A stretch of DNA of 64,000 bases from JAHEJJ01 sp965212205. Its GTDB lineage: Bacteria > Bacteroidota > Bacteroidia > Flavobacteriales > Flavobacteriaceae. Shown here in pieces: positions 16,543 through 24,229 of this stretch (positions are counted from its first letter, which is position 1; each line of letters begins with the position of its first letter). Location of the stretch: the NCBI GenBank assembly GCA_965212205.1, contig CBDBUX010000016.1:1-64000 (forward strand), in the 5' to 3' direction. The notes beneath the pieces are model-generated. The model saw only the letters and a list, made by a program, of their open reading frames with translations, ran no database searches and was not told the origin of the DNA. The position numbers were made by a program, and so were the translations under genes.

Positions 16543-17457
16543 TCAGTCTTCTGCTAAGGCGTTCCGGCGCAGCCCTTCGATTTCTTCAAAGGTAAAAAGT
16601 CCTTGTTCGAACAATTGGGTAAACTGATCCGTTATCGTAGCACCAAAAAGCAGCAGGTCGTCAGTATTTATAGTGATCCGAACACCGGCTTCATAGAGCT
16701 TCCTGAGGGGATGAGTTGAATAATCCTCGGCAGCGCCAAGGGCTATATTACTTTGTGGACAGATGTTTAACCTAATACCACGGTCAACGATCATCTTCAT
16801 GGTATTTTCCGAATCGGCCGCCCTGATCCCATGCTGAATCTCATGAGGTTCCAGGGCAATGATGGCCTTCTCTACAGACCGATGATCTGTAAACTCCCCT
16901 ATATGCACCTTTGTTTTTTTAGAAAGCTTCCGGGCCTGATCAAAAATTTCTCTGAACCCAGTCAGATCCTCATCGCTTTCTTTGCCATAAAGATCAATCC
17001 CCTCGAAAACATCGCTTTGAATACAGGCTCTACCCATTTGGTATACCATATCCAGTGGACTGTCTTTTTTAATGCCAATTTCCGGCCTGAATTCCAGTTG
17101 ATTTTTATACTTGTATTTAAGACTTCTGATCGCACTTAAATATTCTTCTAATGAATCATCAAAATATTTTAGCAGCTGCATATCCACACTTGCTTCCAAA
17201 AGTTTTACCTCGTCATCAATGGCCGAACGCAGGGCAAGATCCATCAGCATGATCACATCTTCTGAGGTCTTCATCAATGGGTTTATATACTCTTGGATAA
17301 AACGCATCATACCGTCGAAACCATCATAGGATTCGGGAATCCTATAGTCTATGTGTGGAAATTTTTCTTTCAACAGCATAAAGCCGCCACTCAAATGCAG
17401 ATGATTATGCACATCTGCTTTGGGTAGTTCTTGAAAATTTGGTTTTTGCTCCTCCAT
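16543..17457 (-). CDS. Adenosine deaminase-like hydrolase
   Basis: This is a 304-residue metal-dependent deaminase of the amidohydrolase fold. DVHNHLHLSG provides the first zinc ligands (H17, H19). KVHIGE supplies the next His and the catalytic Glu, and QHGIRA and INTDD supply the final His and Asp pair. NICPQSN is also diagnostic. It probably deaminates adenosine or a related purine nucleoside to the inosine form. It is slightly shorter than typical enzymes (330-350), mostly by lacking a C-terminal helix. An inverted repeat lies directly upstream of the start. Adenine deaminase or modified-nucleoside deaminase activities are alternatives. Confidence 0.85.
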   Translation of the reverse strand: MEEQKPNFQELPKADVHNHLHLSGGFMLLKEKFPHIDYRIPESYDGFDGMMRFIQEYINPLMKTSEDVIMLMDLALRSAIDDEVKLLEASVDMQLLKYFDDSLEEYLSAIRSLKYKYKNQLEFRPEIGIKKDSPLDMVYQMGRACIQSDVFEGIDLYGKESDEDLTGFREIFDQARKLSKKTKVHIGEFTDHRSVEKAIIALEPHEIQHGIRAADSENTMKMIVDRGIRLNICPQSNIALGAAEDYSTHPLRKLYEAGVRITINTDDLLLFGATITDQFTQLFEQGLFTFEEIEGLRRNALAED

Positions 17458-17463
17458 CAGAAA

Positions 17464-17479
17464 ATGATCAACTGATCAT
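17464..17479. promoter_or_regulatory. Inverted repeat upstream of the deaminase gene
   Basis: ATGATCA, two bases, TGATCAT form a perfect dyad 7-22 bp before the start codon (17457). The position suits an operator or an effect on translation initiation. There is no further support. Confidence 0.3.
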
Positions 17480-17639
17480 CTTTTTAAGAAAAATAACAAA
17501 TATTACGGAGGTATTAAAGTTTATAGGTGTTATGCGCTAATTTTAAAGCTCATATGCAAGAATTTCAACGAAAAGGCCAAGAGGTAAATACCGACGGGAG
17601 AAGTTAAATTCCAAAATTTCTATTCTATAAACTCTTCCA

Positions 17640-18143
17640 TTAATCCTCTCGGAACTTCGCTGTTAATCCATCGATTAGGATTCGGTATACCACAGGATGT
17701 TTTTCCGATTCCATTTTACTTGAGAATTCTCCAATAGCCCGGGCATCTTTGCCTTCTTTCTTTTTAATGATCTTCTTAACGCCTTCAGCAAATTCATGCA
17801 GGTGATACTTTGCATCAATACCTTGAAGTTCCTCGAATTTTCCGTGCAACAACACACAACTCCAATGGTTCACAGATTCGACCTCTTCAACTTCGAGGGA
17901 AACGTTGGGATTCTTTCGCATCGCTTTTATCTTATGCCCCTCGGCCGCATAGCTGATAATGTAGTTTTTGGCCTTATTGTAATAATAGGTAATCGGTAAA
18001 CTATAAGGCCATTTCCCCGCGATAAACGACAGATGGCCGATATAATGATCCTGTAATAATTGTTTTCCCTCTTTGGTTGCCAGATTTCCTATCAAAACTT
18101 TATATTTTGACGTAAAGTTCTCCACCCTTGGGAATTGATCCAA
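17640..18143 (-). CDS. FMN-binding pyridoxamine 5'-phosphate oxidase-like protein
   Basis: This is a 167-residue cytoplasmic protein of the split-barrel flavin-binding fold. The segment HIGHLSFIAGKWPYSLPITYYYN (here DHYIGHLSF) and the later EGHKIKAMRKNPNVSLEVEEVE are typical of the pyridox_ox_2 group, where Lys/Arg side chains hold the FMN phosphate. The start is a TTG, because an in-frame stop (TGA) lies only four codons further upstream and the next Met is at about residue 79. Members include heme-degrading and flavin-reducing enzymes, and the exact reaction is unknown. The C-terminal 40 residues hold a Lys-rich helix. It is monocistronic. Confidence 0.8.
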   Translation of the reverse strand: MDQFPRVENFTSKYKVLIGNLATKEGKQLLQDHYIGHLSFIAGKWPYSLPITYYYNKAKNYIISYAAEGHKIKAMRKNPNVSLEVEEVESVNHWSCVLLHGKFEELQGIDAKYHLHEFAEGVKKIIKKKEGKDARAIGEFSSKMESEKHPVVYRILIDGLTAKFRED

Positions 18144-18241
18144 TGATATTGGTCATAATGAAAATATCCGCTTAAAGAAAAGACCCATGAAAATGACCTA
18201 TTTCAATCTAGAATATTATGAACTAATAGACTCTTTGGGGT

Positions 18242-19282
18242 TTAACGTGATACTCTACCGGAAGCATCTCCTCCCATCAGTTTTTCGACCTCTGCCACAG
18301 ACACCATATTAGCATCACCTTTAATGGTATGTTTTAGACACGAAGCAGCAACAGCAAAATTTAGAGCATTCTGATCATCTTCCGGGTATTGAAGCAAACC
18401 ATAGATCAGGCCTCCCATAAAGGAATCTCCTCCTCCTACCCTATCCACAATATGTGTGATCTGATATTCCTGAGATTTAAACATTGTTTTCCCATCATAA
18501 AGTACCCCGGCCCAGGTATTGTGGGATGCTGATAGTGACCCTCTTAGTGTAGTGATCACTTTTTTGGCCTTAGGGAATTTCTTCAACATTTGTTGGCATA
18601 CCGAAAGAAAGGCTTCTGCCTTTACTTGTTCTCCCTGGGTGGTGATATCCAGGCCTTGGGGTTTGATACCAAAGTGTTTTTCAGCATCTTCTTCATTGCC
18701 CAGGATAATATCACAATACGAGGTGAGTTCGGTCATGATCGCCTCGCGGTCGCCTCCGTATTTCCACAATTTGGCCCTGTAATTCAAATCCGTGGATATG
18801 GTTATCCCCAGATCGCTGGCAGTTTTAACAGCCTCCAGACAAACATCCGCTGCACCCTGAGATATAGCTGGTGTAATTCCTGTCCAATGAAACCATTCTA
18901 CGCCAGCGAATACCGATTTCCAGTCGATCATCCCGGTTTCAATTTCTGCAATAGCAGAATGAGCTCGGTCATATATCACCTTACTGCCCCTTGAGACAGC
19001 ACCGGTTTCCAAAAAATAGATTCCCAGACGGTTCCCGCCAAAAACAATCTTATCTGTGCCCACGCCTCTTTTGCGCATTTCCATCAGCGCGCATTGGCCG
19101 ATATCGTTATCGGGCAAACGGGTAACAAAATCTACTGGCACTCCATAGTTGGCGAGTGATACCGCGACATTAGATTCACCGCCTCCATAAATCGCATCGA
19201 AACTGGTGGTCTGTGAAAATCTTAAAAATCCCGGAGGAGCCAAACGCAGCATAATTTCTCCAAAGGTCACTACTTTTTTCAT
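18242..19282 (-). CDS. kdgK: PfkB-family sugar kinase, 2-keto-3-deoxygluconate kinase-like
   Basis: This 346-residue cytoplasmic ribokinase-fold enzyme opens with VVTFGEIMLRLAPPGFLRF, typical of KdgK. GGGESNVAVSLANYG is the first PfkB signature region, and DRVGGGDSFMGGLIYGL near the C-terminus is the second signature with the catalytic Asp. It should phosphorylate 2-keto-3-deoxygluconate to KDPG in uronate or alginate breakdown, although fructokinase-like use of related sugars is possible. No aldolase or uronate genes adjoin it here, which is unusual for marine Flavobacteria. The length fits the family. Confidence 0.85.
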   Translation of the reverse strand: MKKVVTFGEIMLRLAPPGFLRFSQTTSFDAIYGGGESNVAVSLANYGVPVDFVTRLPDNDIGQCALMEMRKRGVGTDKIVFGGNRLGIYFLETGAVSRGSKVIYDRAHSAIAEIETGMIDWKSVFAGVEWFHWTGITPAISQGAADVCLEAVKTASDLGITISTDLNYRAKLWKYGGDREAIMTELTSYCDIILGNEEDAEKHFGIKPQGLDITTQGEQVKAEAFLSVCQQMLKKFPKAKKVITTLRGSLSASHNTWAGVLYDGKTMFKSQEYQITHIVDRVGGGDSFMGGLIYGLLQYPEDDQNALNFAVAASCLKHTIKGDANMVSVAEVEKLMGGDASGRVSR

Positions 19283-19396
19283 TGGCTATAAAGTACTATT
19301 TTCTAATTACTCACTACTATTTGAAAATACATTAGGTGGAAAGAGGTTAATCTGGCCCTATAAGATCAAATAGAATGGAATACTTCAGGATATCAC

Positions 19397-20278
19397 CTAG
19401 TCCAAACTCTTATAAATTGCCGTAACAATCTCCGAGGGATCTATAAACCCCTGCCCAAACTCGGCATCCCATTCGCTGGAAAGGCCCATCGCACGGGTAT
19501 CCTCCAGAGATTTGCCTGAAGCTTTTGCTTGTTTTACCCTGGAACGGATCGTAACAATCATATCTCGGTATGCCATCAATCGGGCCCTGTTGGTAACCGG
19601 TCCGTGTCCGGGTATGATTTTGGTCTCGTCATCGAGTAGGAAGAGGACCATATTGTGATTCCTGATGAGTCCGTCGATGTCTCCCCCAGAATTCAAATCG
19701 ATATAGGGATAGCCACCATTTGAAAAATTATCCCCCATATGGATCACATTGCTCTCAGGGAAGTAGATATAAGAATCCCCATCGGTATGGGAGGGGTTCA
19801 CATGCATTACGCGCATGGTCCGAAGACTATCCAGATGAAAGGTGAGTTGATCCGTATAGGTAACTTTTGGCAATGCCATATATGGTGAAGCCGGCATCTC
19901 ACGGTCCCCCCTCTTGTGCGGTAAACTCATTCGCTTCCTCACCGCTTCATGAGCTACAATTACCGTACCTCCTTCGGCGAAATTTTCATTCCCTCCCACA
20001 TGATCGCCATGCCAGTGGGTATTCACAAGATATCTGATAGGCTTGTTGGTGATCTTTCGAACAGCTGCGATAATTTTATCGGAAAGGGGCGCGAACTGAT
20101 CATCGATCAGGTAAGCATAATCATGCCCTACAGCTAATCCTATATTCCCGCCTGATCCAAAGAGCGCGTAGATATCTTCAGTCACCTTTTCGGTCCTTAT
20201 TTCGATAGCGTCCCAGTCGCGTTGCGCAAAGAGCATCGATACGGCCAGACTACATGCAAGAGTGCATATGAATTTCAT
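19397..20278 (-). CDS. Secreted MBL-fold metallo-hydrolase
   Basis: This 293-residue protein has a signal peptide (MKFICTLACSLAVSMLFAQ) and so acts in the periplasm. VNTHWHGDHVGG gives the HxHxDH metal set (H88, H90, D92, H93). HTDGDSYIYF and HMGDNFSNGG supply the second His and bridging Asp, and IIPGHGPV the final His. The family includes quinoprotein-relay and glyoxalase-II-like enzymes and class B beta-lactamases. The spacing resembles the SoxH/glyoxalase-II-like secreted group more than true lactamases. The substrate is unknown. An 8-bp inverted repeat lies upstream. Confidence 0.85.
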   Translation of the reverse strand: MKFICTLACSLAVSMLFAQRDWDAIEIRTEKVTEDIYALFGSGGNIGLAVGHDYAYLIDDQFAPLSDKIIAAVRKITNKPIRYLVNTHWHGDHVGGNENFAEGGTVIVAHEAVRKRMSLPHKRGDREMPASPYMALPKVTYTDQLTFHLDSLRTMRVMHVNPSHTDGDSYIYFPESNVIHMGDNFSNGGYPYIDLNSGGDIDGLIRNHNMVLFLLDDETKIIPGHGPVTNRARLMAYRDMIVTIRSRVKQAKASGKSLEDTRAMGLSSEWDAEFGQGFIDPSEIVTAIYKSLD

Positions 20279-20343
20279 AATTCAATTCCCTAAATTTTTC
20301 AAATTTTGCCAATTTCCTCCAATACCAGAAATAAAGGTGTATC

Positions 20344-20376
20344 TGTCGGCCATAGGTTGTTGAGTCTTGGCCGACA
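20344..20376. repeat. Perfect inverted repeat between SYLF and MBL genes
   Basis: TGTCGGCC at 20344-20351 and GGCCGACA at 20369-20376 are separated by 17 bp. Both neighbours are on the minus strand, so it sits after the SYLF gene and before the MBL gene. It could be a terminator without a T-run or an operator. Confidence 0.4.
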
Positions 20377-20402
20377 AAGATTACAACCAGTCTAGATAAT
20401 TC

Positions 20403-20951
20403 TTAAAATGAATCGTATTTGAATTTTTGTCCGCCTATAGAAGCCTCATACATAAGTCCGCCTTTCTGCATAGTGAAAACCATGACCCCTCCTTCGTAAT
20501 CAGCCTTGGCAGAAGCACCGGCAGTAACGGCAACGGCTGAAGCCTGGGCTGAGAATTCAAAATTATTGCCCATAAATCGATCCATGGCTGTTTTGTCCTC
20601 AAAAAATATGATCTCGCGATACGCCTGGCCACCTGCCTGGAAACCGATACTCAGCTGTGAGAGCTTGGCGGCCCCGATCTCCTGACCTCCCTGGTAGACA
20701 ATGCCATTCCCGGCAGCACCACCTACACCCAGTCCGCCTTTCCCAACATTCGGGAAGATAACATAGCCATAGGCTTCTTTAAAGCGGTCTTCCATCCGCC
20801 AGTCGGCCTCCAGGAATTCTGCCTTGGCCGTCTGGGCGTCTTCCTTCAAGGAAGCGATTTTTTGCTTGGATTGTGCGTGCAGGCTTAGCGCACCCGATAA
20901 AACAAATAAACATGATAATAACAAGCTAATTTTCAGTACTGATGTTTTCAT
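20403..20951 (-). CDS. SYLF (YSC84-type) lipid-binding domain protein
   Basis: This is a periplasmic protein of about 182 residues. A signal peptide (MKTSVLKISLLLSCLFVLSG) starts at the ATG at 20951. A longer frame to 21014 would overlap the divergent phosphodiesterase start and lacks any signal, so I rejected it. The mature part has the SYLF hallmarks: AYGYVIFPNVGKGGLGVGGA, then GAAKLSQLSIGFQAGGQAYREIIFF and the closing VMVFTMQKGGLMYEASIGGQKF. SYLF domains bind phosphoinositides and lipids in eukaryotes. In bacteria they are secreted proteins of unknown role. Confidence 0.88.
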   Translation of the reverse strand: MKTSVLKISLLLSCLFVLSGALSLHAQSKQKIASLKEDAQTAKAEFLEADWRMEDRFKEAYGYVIFPNVGKGGLGVGGAAGNGIVYQGGQEIGAAKLSQLSIGFQAGGQAYREIIFFEDKTAMDRFMGNNFEFSAQASAVAVTAGASAKADYEGGVMVFTMQKGGLMYEASIGGQKFKYDSF

Positions 20952-21013
20952 TTTATAGTATATCTTAGAAAAGTTAAATCCTTCTAATATACGATATATA
21001 AATACCTGATCCA

Positions 21014-21526
21014 ATGAAAATCGGAATACTATCGGATATCCACGATCATATCTGGAACCTTAGAAAAGCCCTTGAAACTCCTGAACTGCAAAATACGGAC
21101 ACATTGTTGTTCTGCGGTGATCTCTGTGCACCCTTTATCATCAAAATACTCGGACAGGAATATTCTAAACCTATACATCTGGTATTGGGAAATAATGATG
21201 GCGATGTGGCTGCTATTATCGCAAATGCCAATAATTTTTCCAATGTCTTTATCCACGGAGAATACTTCAGGGGAGAGTTCAATGGCAAGACGATCGCAAT
21301 GAACCATTACCCCGACAAAGCCCGTAAACTTGCAGAACAAAGGATATATGACCTGGTTTGTTATGGTCATAATCATACCCTGGCAGAGGAGTGGATCGGG
21401 GAAACCCTCCTGCTCAATCCTGGCACCTTAATGGGCTTTCATGGTGGGAAGTTAAAAGACATTCCAGCATCATTTGTCACCCTGGAAACCCAGACCATGA
21501 AACCAAGGACAATTAACATCAAATAG
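21014..21526 (+). CDS. YfcE-like metallophosphoesterase
   Basis: This 170-residue cytoplasmic phosphodiesterase has the full calcineurin-like set: DIHDH (metal 1), CGDLC, GNNDGD, the MNHYP His and GHNHTLAEEW. The size and NPGTLMGF end match the YfcE/MJ0936 group, which hydrolyses phosphodiesters in vitro with unknown natural substrates. It is divergent from the SYLF gene with about 60 bp between starts. It stands alone on this strand. Confidence 0.9.
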   Translation: MKIGILSDIHDHIWNLRKALETPELQNTDTLLFCGDLCAPFIIKILGQEYSKPIHLVLGNNDGDVAAIIANANNFSNVFIHGEYFRGEFNGKTIAMNHYPDKARKLAEQRIYDLVCYGHNHTLAEEWIGETLLLNPGTLMGFHGGKLKDIPASFVTLETQTMKPRTINIK

Positions 21527-21619
21527 CATTCACTTATCATAACAGGGAAACACTCTCTCATTCGAAGTAAAAACTTTTCTTCAAAAAAAGATTATAATCT
21601 GAGCGAATTATAATAAGCC

Positions 21620-22059
21620 CTATTTTGGAGATTCAGGAGATTCCCTTTCTTTTAGCCCAGGTCCTTTTTTTGAGGTCATTCCTGGACCTTCTTTGGAAGT
21701 CATTCCGGGACCTTCTTTGGAGGTCATTCCGGGACCTTCTTTGGATGTCATTCCTGGACCTTCTTTAGAGGTCATTCCTTCTTTAGAGGACCTTCTTTGG
21801 AAGTCATCCCAGGTCCTTCTTTGGAAGTCATCCCAGGTCCTTCTTTGGAAGTCATTCCGGGACCTTCTTTGGAGGTCATTCCTGGACCTTCTTTGGAAGT
21901 CATTCCTGGACCTTCTTTGGAGGTCATTCCTGGACCTTCTTTGGAGGTCATACCAGGTCCTTCTTTGGAAGTCATTCCAGGACCATCTTTAGACGTCATT
22001 CCGGGGCCTTCTTTAGATAAGATTTTGCGCTTTGAATCTTCTTTGGTTGTTTCGGACAT
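21620..22059 (-). pseudogene. Eight-residue-repeat protein broken by frameshift in tandem repeats
   Basis: From ATG 22059 the frame reads MSETTKEDSKRKILSKEGPG and then repeats of GPGMTSKE, until a frameshift stops it at 21772. Downstream, the same repeats resume in another frame and end with LKERESPESPK and a stop at 21620-21622. The 24-bp unit recurs 14 times. Thirteen steps are exact in period; one step, between 21771 and 21803, is 32 bp instead of 48, a 16-bp loss that breaks the frame. The product would be a disordered, Lys/Glu/Pro/Gly-rich protein of about 145 residues. Either the strain has lost it or slippage switches it on and off. Confidence 0.65.
21675..22018. repeat. 24-bp tandem repeat array, 14 units
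   Basis: The unit on the plus strand is built on GTCATTCCNGGACCTTCTTT with GGA(A/G) following. Phase markers (GTCAT) lie at 21675 and every 24 bp to 21771, then from 21803 to 21995. Only the step at 21771-21803 breaks the phase. Units vary mainly at wobble positions of the minus-strand frame, which indicates past selection on the protein. Confidence 0.9.
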
Positions 22060-22168
22060 GAGCTTGTTTTTTAACAGTTGGTATATTCACTATATTAGTA
22101 AAATATTCGGTCGAATCCAATTAAAAAGCCCGCTAATTCTTGGTTTGTAAGGCTTTTCTGATGCAAAT

Positions 22169-24175
22169 ATGAAGCTTAAAAAATTCATTAAAGAATGCCG
22201 TGAAAATGAAGTTTTTAAGAACTTATCTATTTACATTGTTTCTAGTTGGGTTATCATACAGGTGGTAGGCCAAGTGGCTAAACCATTGGGACTGCCAGAA
22301 GTATCACTTACTTATCTGCTAATAATCCTGATTTTAGGCTTCCCATTATATATCTATCTCTTATGGAAGTATACCGTAAAAGACAAGATTAAAAAGAAGC
22401 CGTTATTAGACCGAACCGGAAATCCAATTCCAGGTAAATTTGCCAAGAGCCCATTTCAAAAACTTTATTTCTACTCTTTAAGCATCATTGGTATAATTGC
22501 TGTCGGGGTGGTAATGATTGTTATCGACAATAAGTTTGTAGATGATATGAGTTTACCGGAAATCAGTGCAGCCGATAAAATTGCGGTACTTGAATTTCGT
22601 AATGATATTGGCGATAAAAAATACGACATTAATGGTAAAATGGCGTCAGACTGGATCATTCACGGCATTAGCCAGAATAAGCTTGGCCAGGTTATTTCAA
22701 GGGAAATTATTGACGAATATTCTAAAATATTGACGGCCTCCATACTTGCTCCGGCTGAAAAGAATACCACGGTGACCAATTACTTAAAACCTTCAAAAAT
22801 AATCGCCGGACAATATTTCATCTCTAAATCAGAGCTGGTATTCCAATGTTCGATAAACGATGCAATGATGAATCCCATTATCGCATTTGAAGCGGTCCGA
22901 TGCAACCCCGAATCTCCATTGGATTGCATAGAAGCCCTAAAGCAGCGTATACTGGGATATTTGGTTACAGAAGATAAGAAGACGGCCACTCTGGAAGATT
23001 CTCCTCCGAATTTTGAAGCTTACGAGGCCTTCATTCAGGCAAAGTCAAAATACCTGGAAGATCCTTATGGCCCGGAAACACTCCAATTGGTGGAAAAAGC
23101 AATAGAGGCTGATAGTACCTATTTCGAGCCCAAGGTATATAAGTTCCAGTACTTCTATAACCGTGGAGCACTAGCAGTTGCCGATTCACTTTTGAAGCCA
23201 CTTCTAAATTCTCCTGGTACCTCAGAGCGCCAAAAAATATTACTGAGAATCTACGAAGCCCTGCTCGATAGAAAGTACAAAGAGGCTCACAAGAATCAGC
23301 AAATCGAATACAACATCAGCCCTTTTGATCTGCAAACCAACTCCAATATGATGATCCACTCCCTGCAGTTGGTGAATAAGCCAGAGGAAATTGATTCCGT
23401 TTTTAGTGAAATCAATATGGCAGAAATGGACATCAGCAGAAACAATTTCTGCGTTGAGCGATATAAGATAAAGGGTATGGCGGATATTGAAAGAAAGCGA
23501 TACGATGACGCCATTGATCTGCTTAAGGAATTTGCAGCCGAAGAGGAATTTCCTGTATTAAAAAAAGTACTCTTGCGTGCCTATATCCGGGCTGGAAAGT
23601 ACGCACTGGCCGATGATGTATTAGCTAATCTCAATCTAACTCAGGATAATTATCAATGGACAGATATACACCTAAGCGCTGCAAAGGAATTTATCTGGTC
23701 CAATAAAGGTGAAATGGCAAAGATCTATCTTGATAAGATCGTGGCCACTATAGATAATGACTTAAATTCTATACCTGAGGATCAGCTTCATTTATTTGCT
23801 CAAACCCTGTTTTATAAAGAGAATTACCAGGATGCAACTATCCTTTTAGAACGCCTCCTGGAAAAATATCCCGGCCTTATAGACTATCATGCCTTGCTCG
23901 CCATAGCTTACCAGAAATCAGGGCAGAGCAACAAGGCAGAGGCTAAAATCGCTGATCTAGAAAACATGAAAGCAGAGTTTCAGCTTGGCGAAGTGGATTA
24001 TGGACTCGCTCAATATTATGCGAGTATTTCAGATGATAAAAATACCATTAAATATCTGTGGCAGGCAATCTATGATGGTCATTGGTATGAGACATGGACC
24101 TTTCAAAACGATCCGTTGCTGAGGTCCTATTTTGAATCCCAAGACTTTAAGCAAATTTTAAAGAAATGGCACTAA
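22169..24175 (+). CDS. Membrane-anchored FlgO/TolB-N-like and TPR protein
   Basis: This is a 668-residue protein. Two or three hydrophobic segments near 18-36, 46-66 and 93-115 anchor it. KIAVLEFRNDIGDKKYDINGKMASDWI (about 139-165) resembles the FlgO/TolB-N-type fold that precedes TPR arrays in cyclase- and kinase-linked regulators. Residues 280-660 are TPR-like helical repeats. There is no kinase, cyclase or DNA-binding domain, so it would be a scaffold or sensor on the periplasmic or cytoplasmic face. It lies 54 bp before the caspase-lipase-TPR gene on the same strand, so the two may be an operon. Confidence 0.75.
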   Translation: MKLKKFIKECRENEVFKNLSIYIVSSWVIIQVVGQVAKPLGLPEVSLTYLLIILILGFPLYIYLLWKYTVKDKIKKKPLLDRTGNPIPGKFAKSPFQKLYFYSLSIIGIIAVGVVMIVIDNKFVDDMSLPEISAADKIAVLEFRNDIGDKKYDINGKMASDWIIHGISQNKLGQVISREIIDEYSKILTASILAPAEKNTTVTNYLKPSKIIAGQYFISKSELVFQCSINDAMMNPIIAFEAVRCNPESPLDCIEALKQRILGYLVTEDKKTATLEDSPPNFEAYEAFIQAKSKYLEDPYGPETLQLVEKAIEADSTYFEPKVYKFQYFYNRGALAVADSLLKPLLNSPGTSERQKILLRIYEALLDRKYKEAHKNQQIEYNISPFDLQTNSNMMIHSLQLVNKPEEIDSVFSEINMAEMDISRNNFCVERYKIKGMADIERKRYDDAIDLLKEFAAEEEFPVLKKVLLRAYIRAGKYALADDVLANLNLTQDNYQWTDIHLSAAKEFIWSNKGEMAKIYLDKIVATIDNDLNSIPEDQLHLFAQTLFYKENYQDATILLERLLEKYPGLIDYHALLAIAYQKSGQSNKAEAKIADLENMKAEFQLGEVDYGLAQYYASISDDKNTIKYLWQAIYDGHWYETWTFQNDPLLRSYFESQDFKQILKKWH

Positions 24176-24229
24176 AAAAGATCAGAAAGACATCCGAACC
24201 GATACCCGGCAATCCTTTACACTGAAATC

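Noticed and set aside
20952..21014. Extended start of the SYLF protein at 21014
   Set aside because: It would overlap the divergent gene start and bury the clear signal peptide that begins at 20951.
21660..22030. CRISPR array
   Set aside because: The 24-bp units are directly tandem with no unique spacers and encode an in-frame peptide repeat.
21693..22150. Plus-strand reading frames of EVIPGPSL repeats
   Set aside because: They are the antisense shadow of the minus-strand GPGMTSKE repeat gene. Wobble-position variation fits the minus-strand frame.
23296..23514. Minus-strand small hydrophobic gene inside the TPR gene
   Set aside because: It is a shadow frame of a long, well-supported plus-strand gene.
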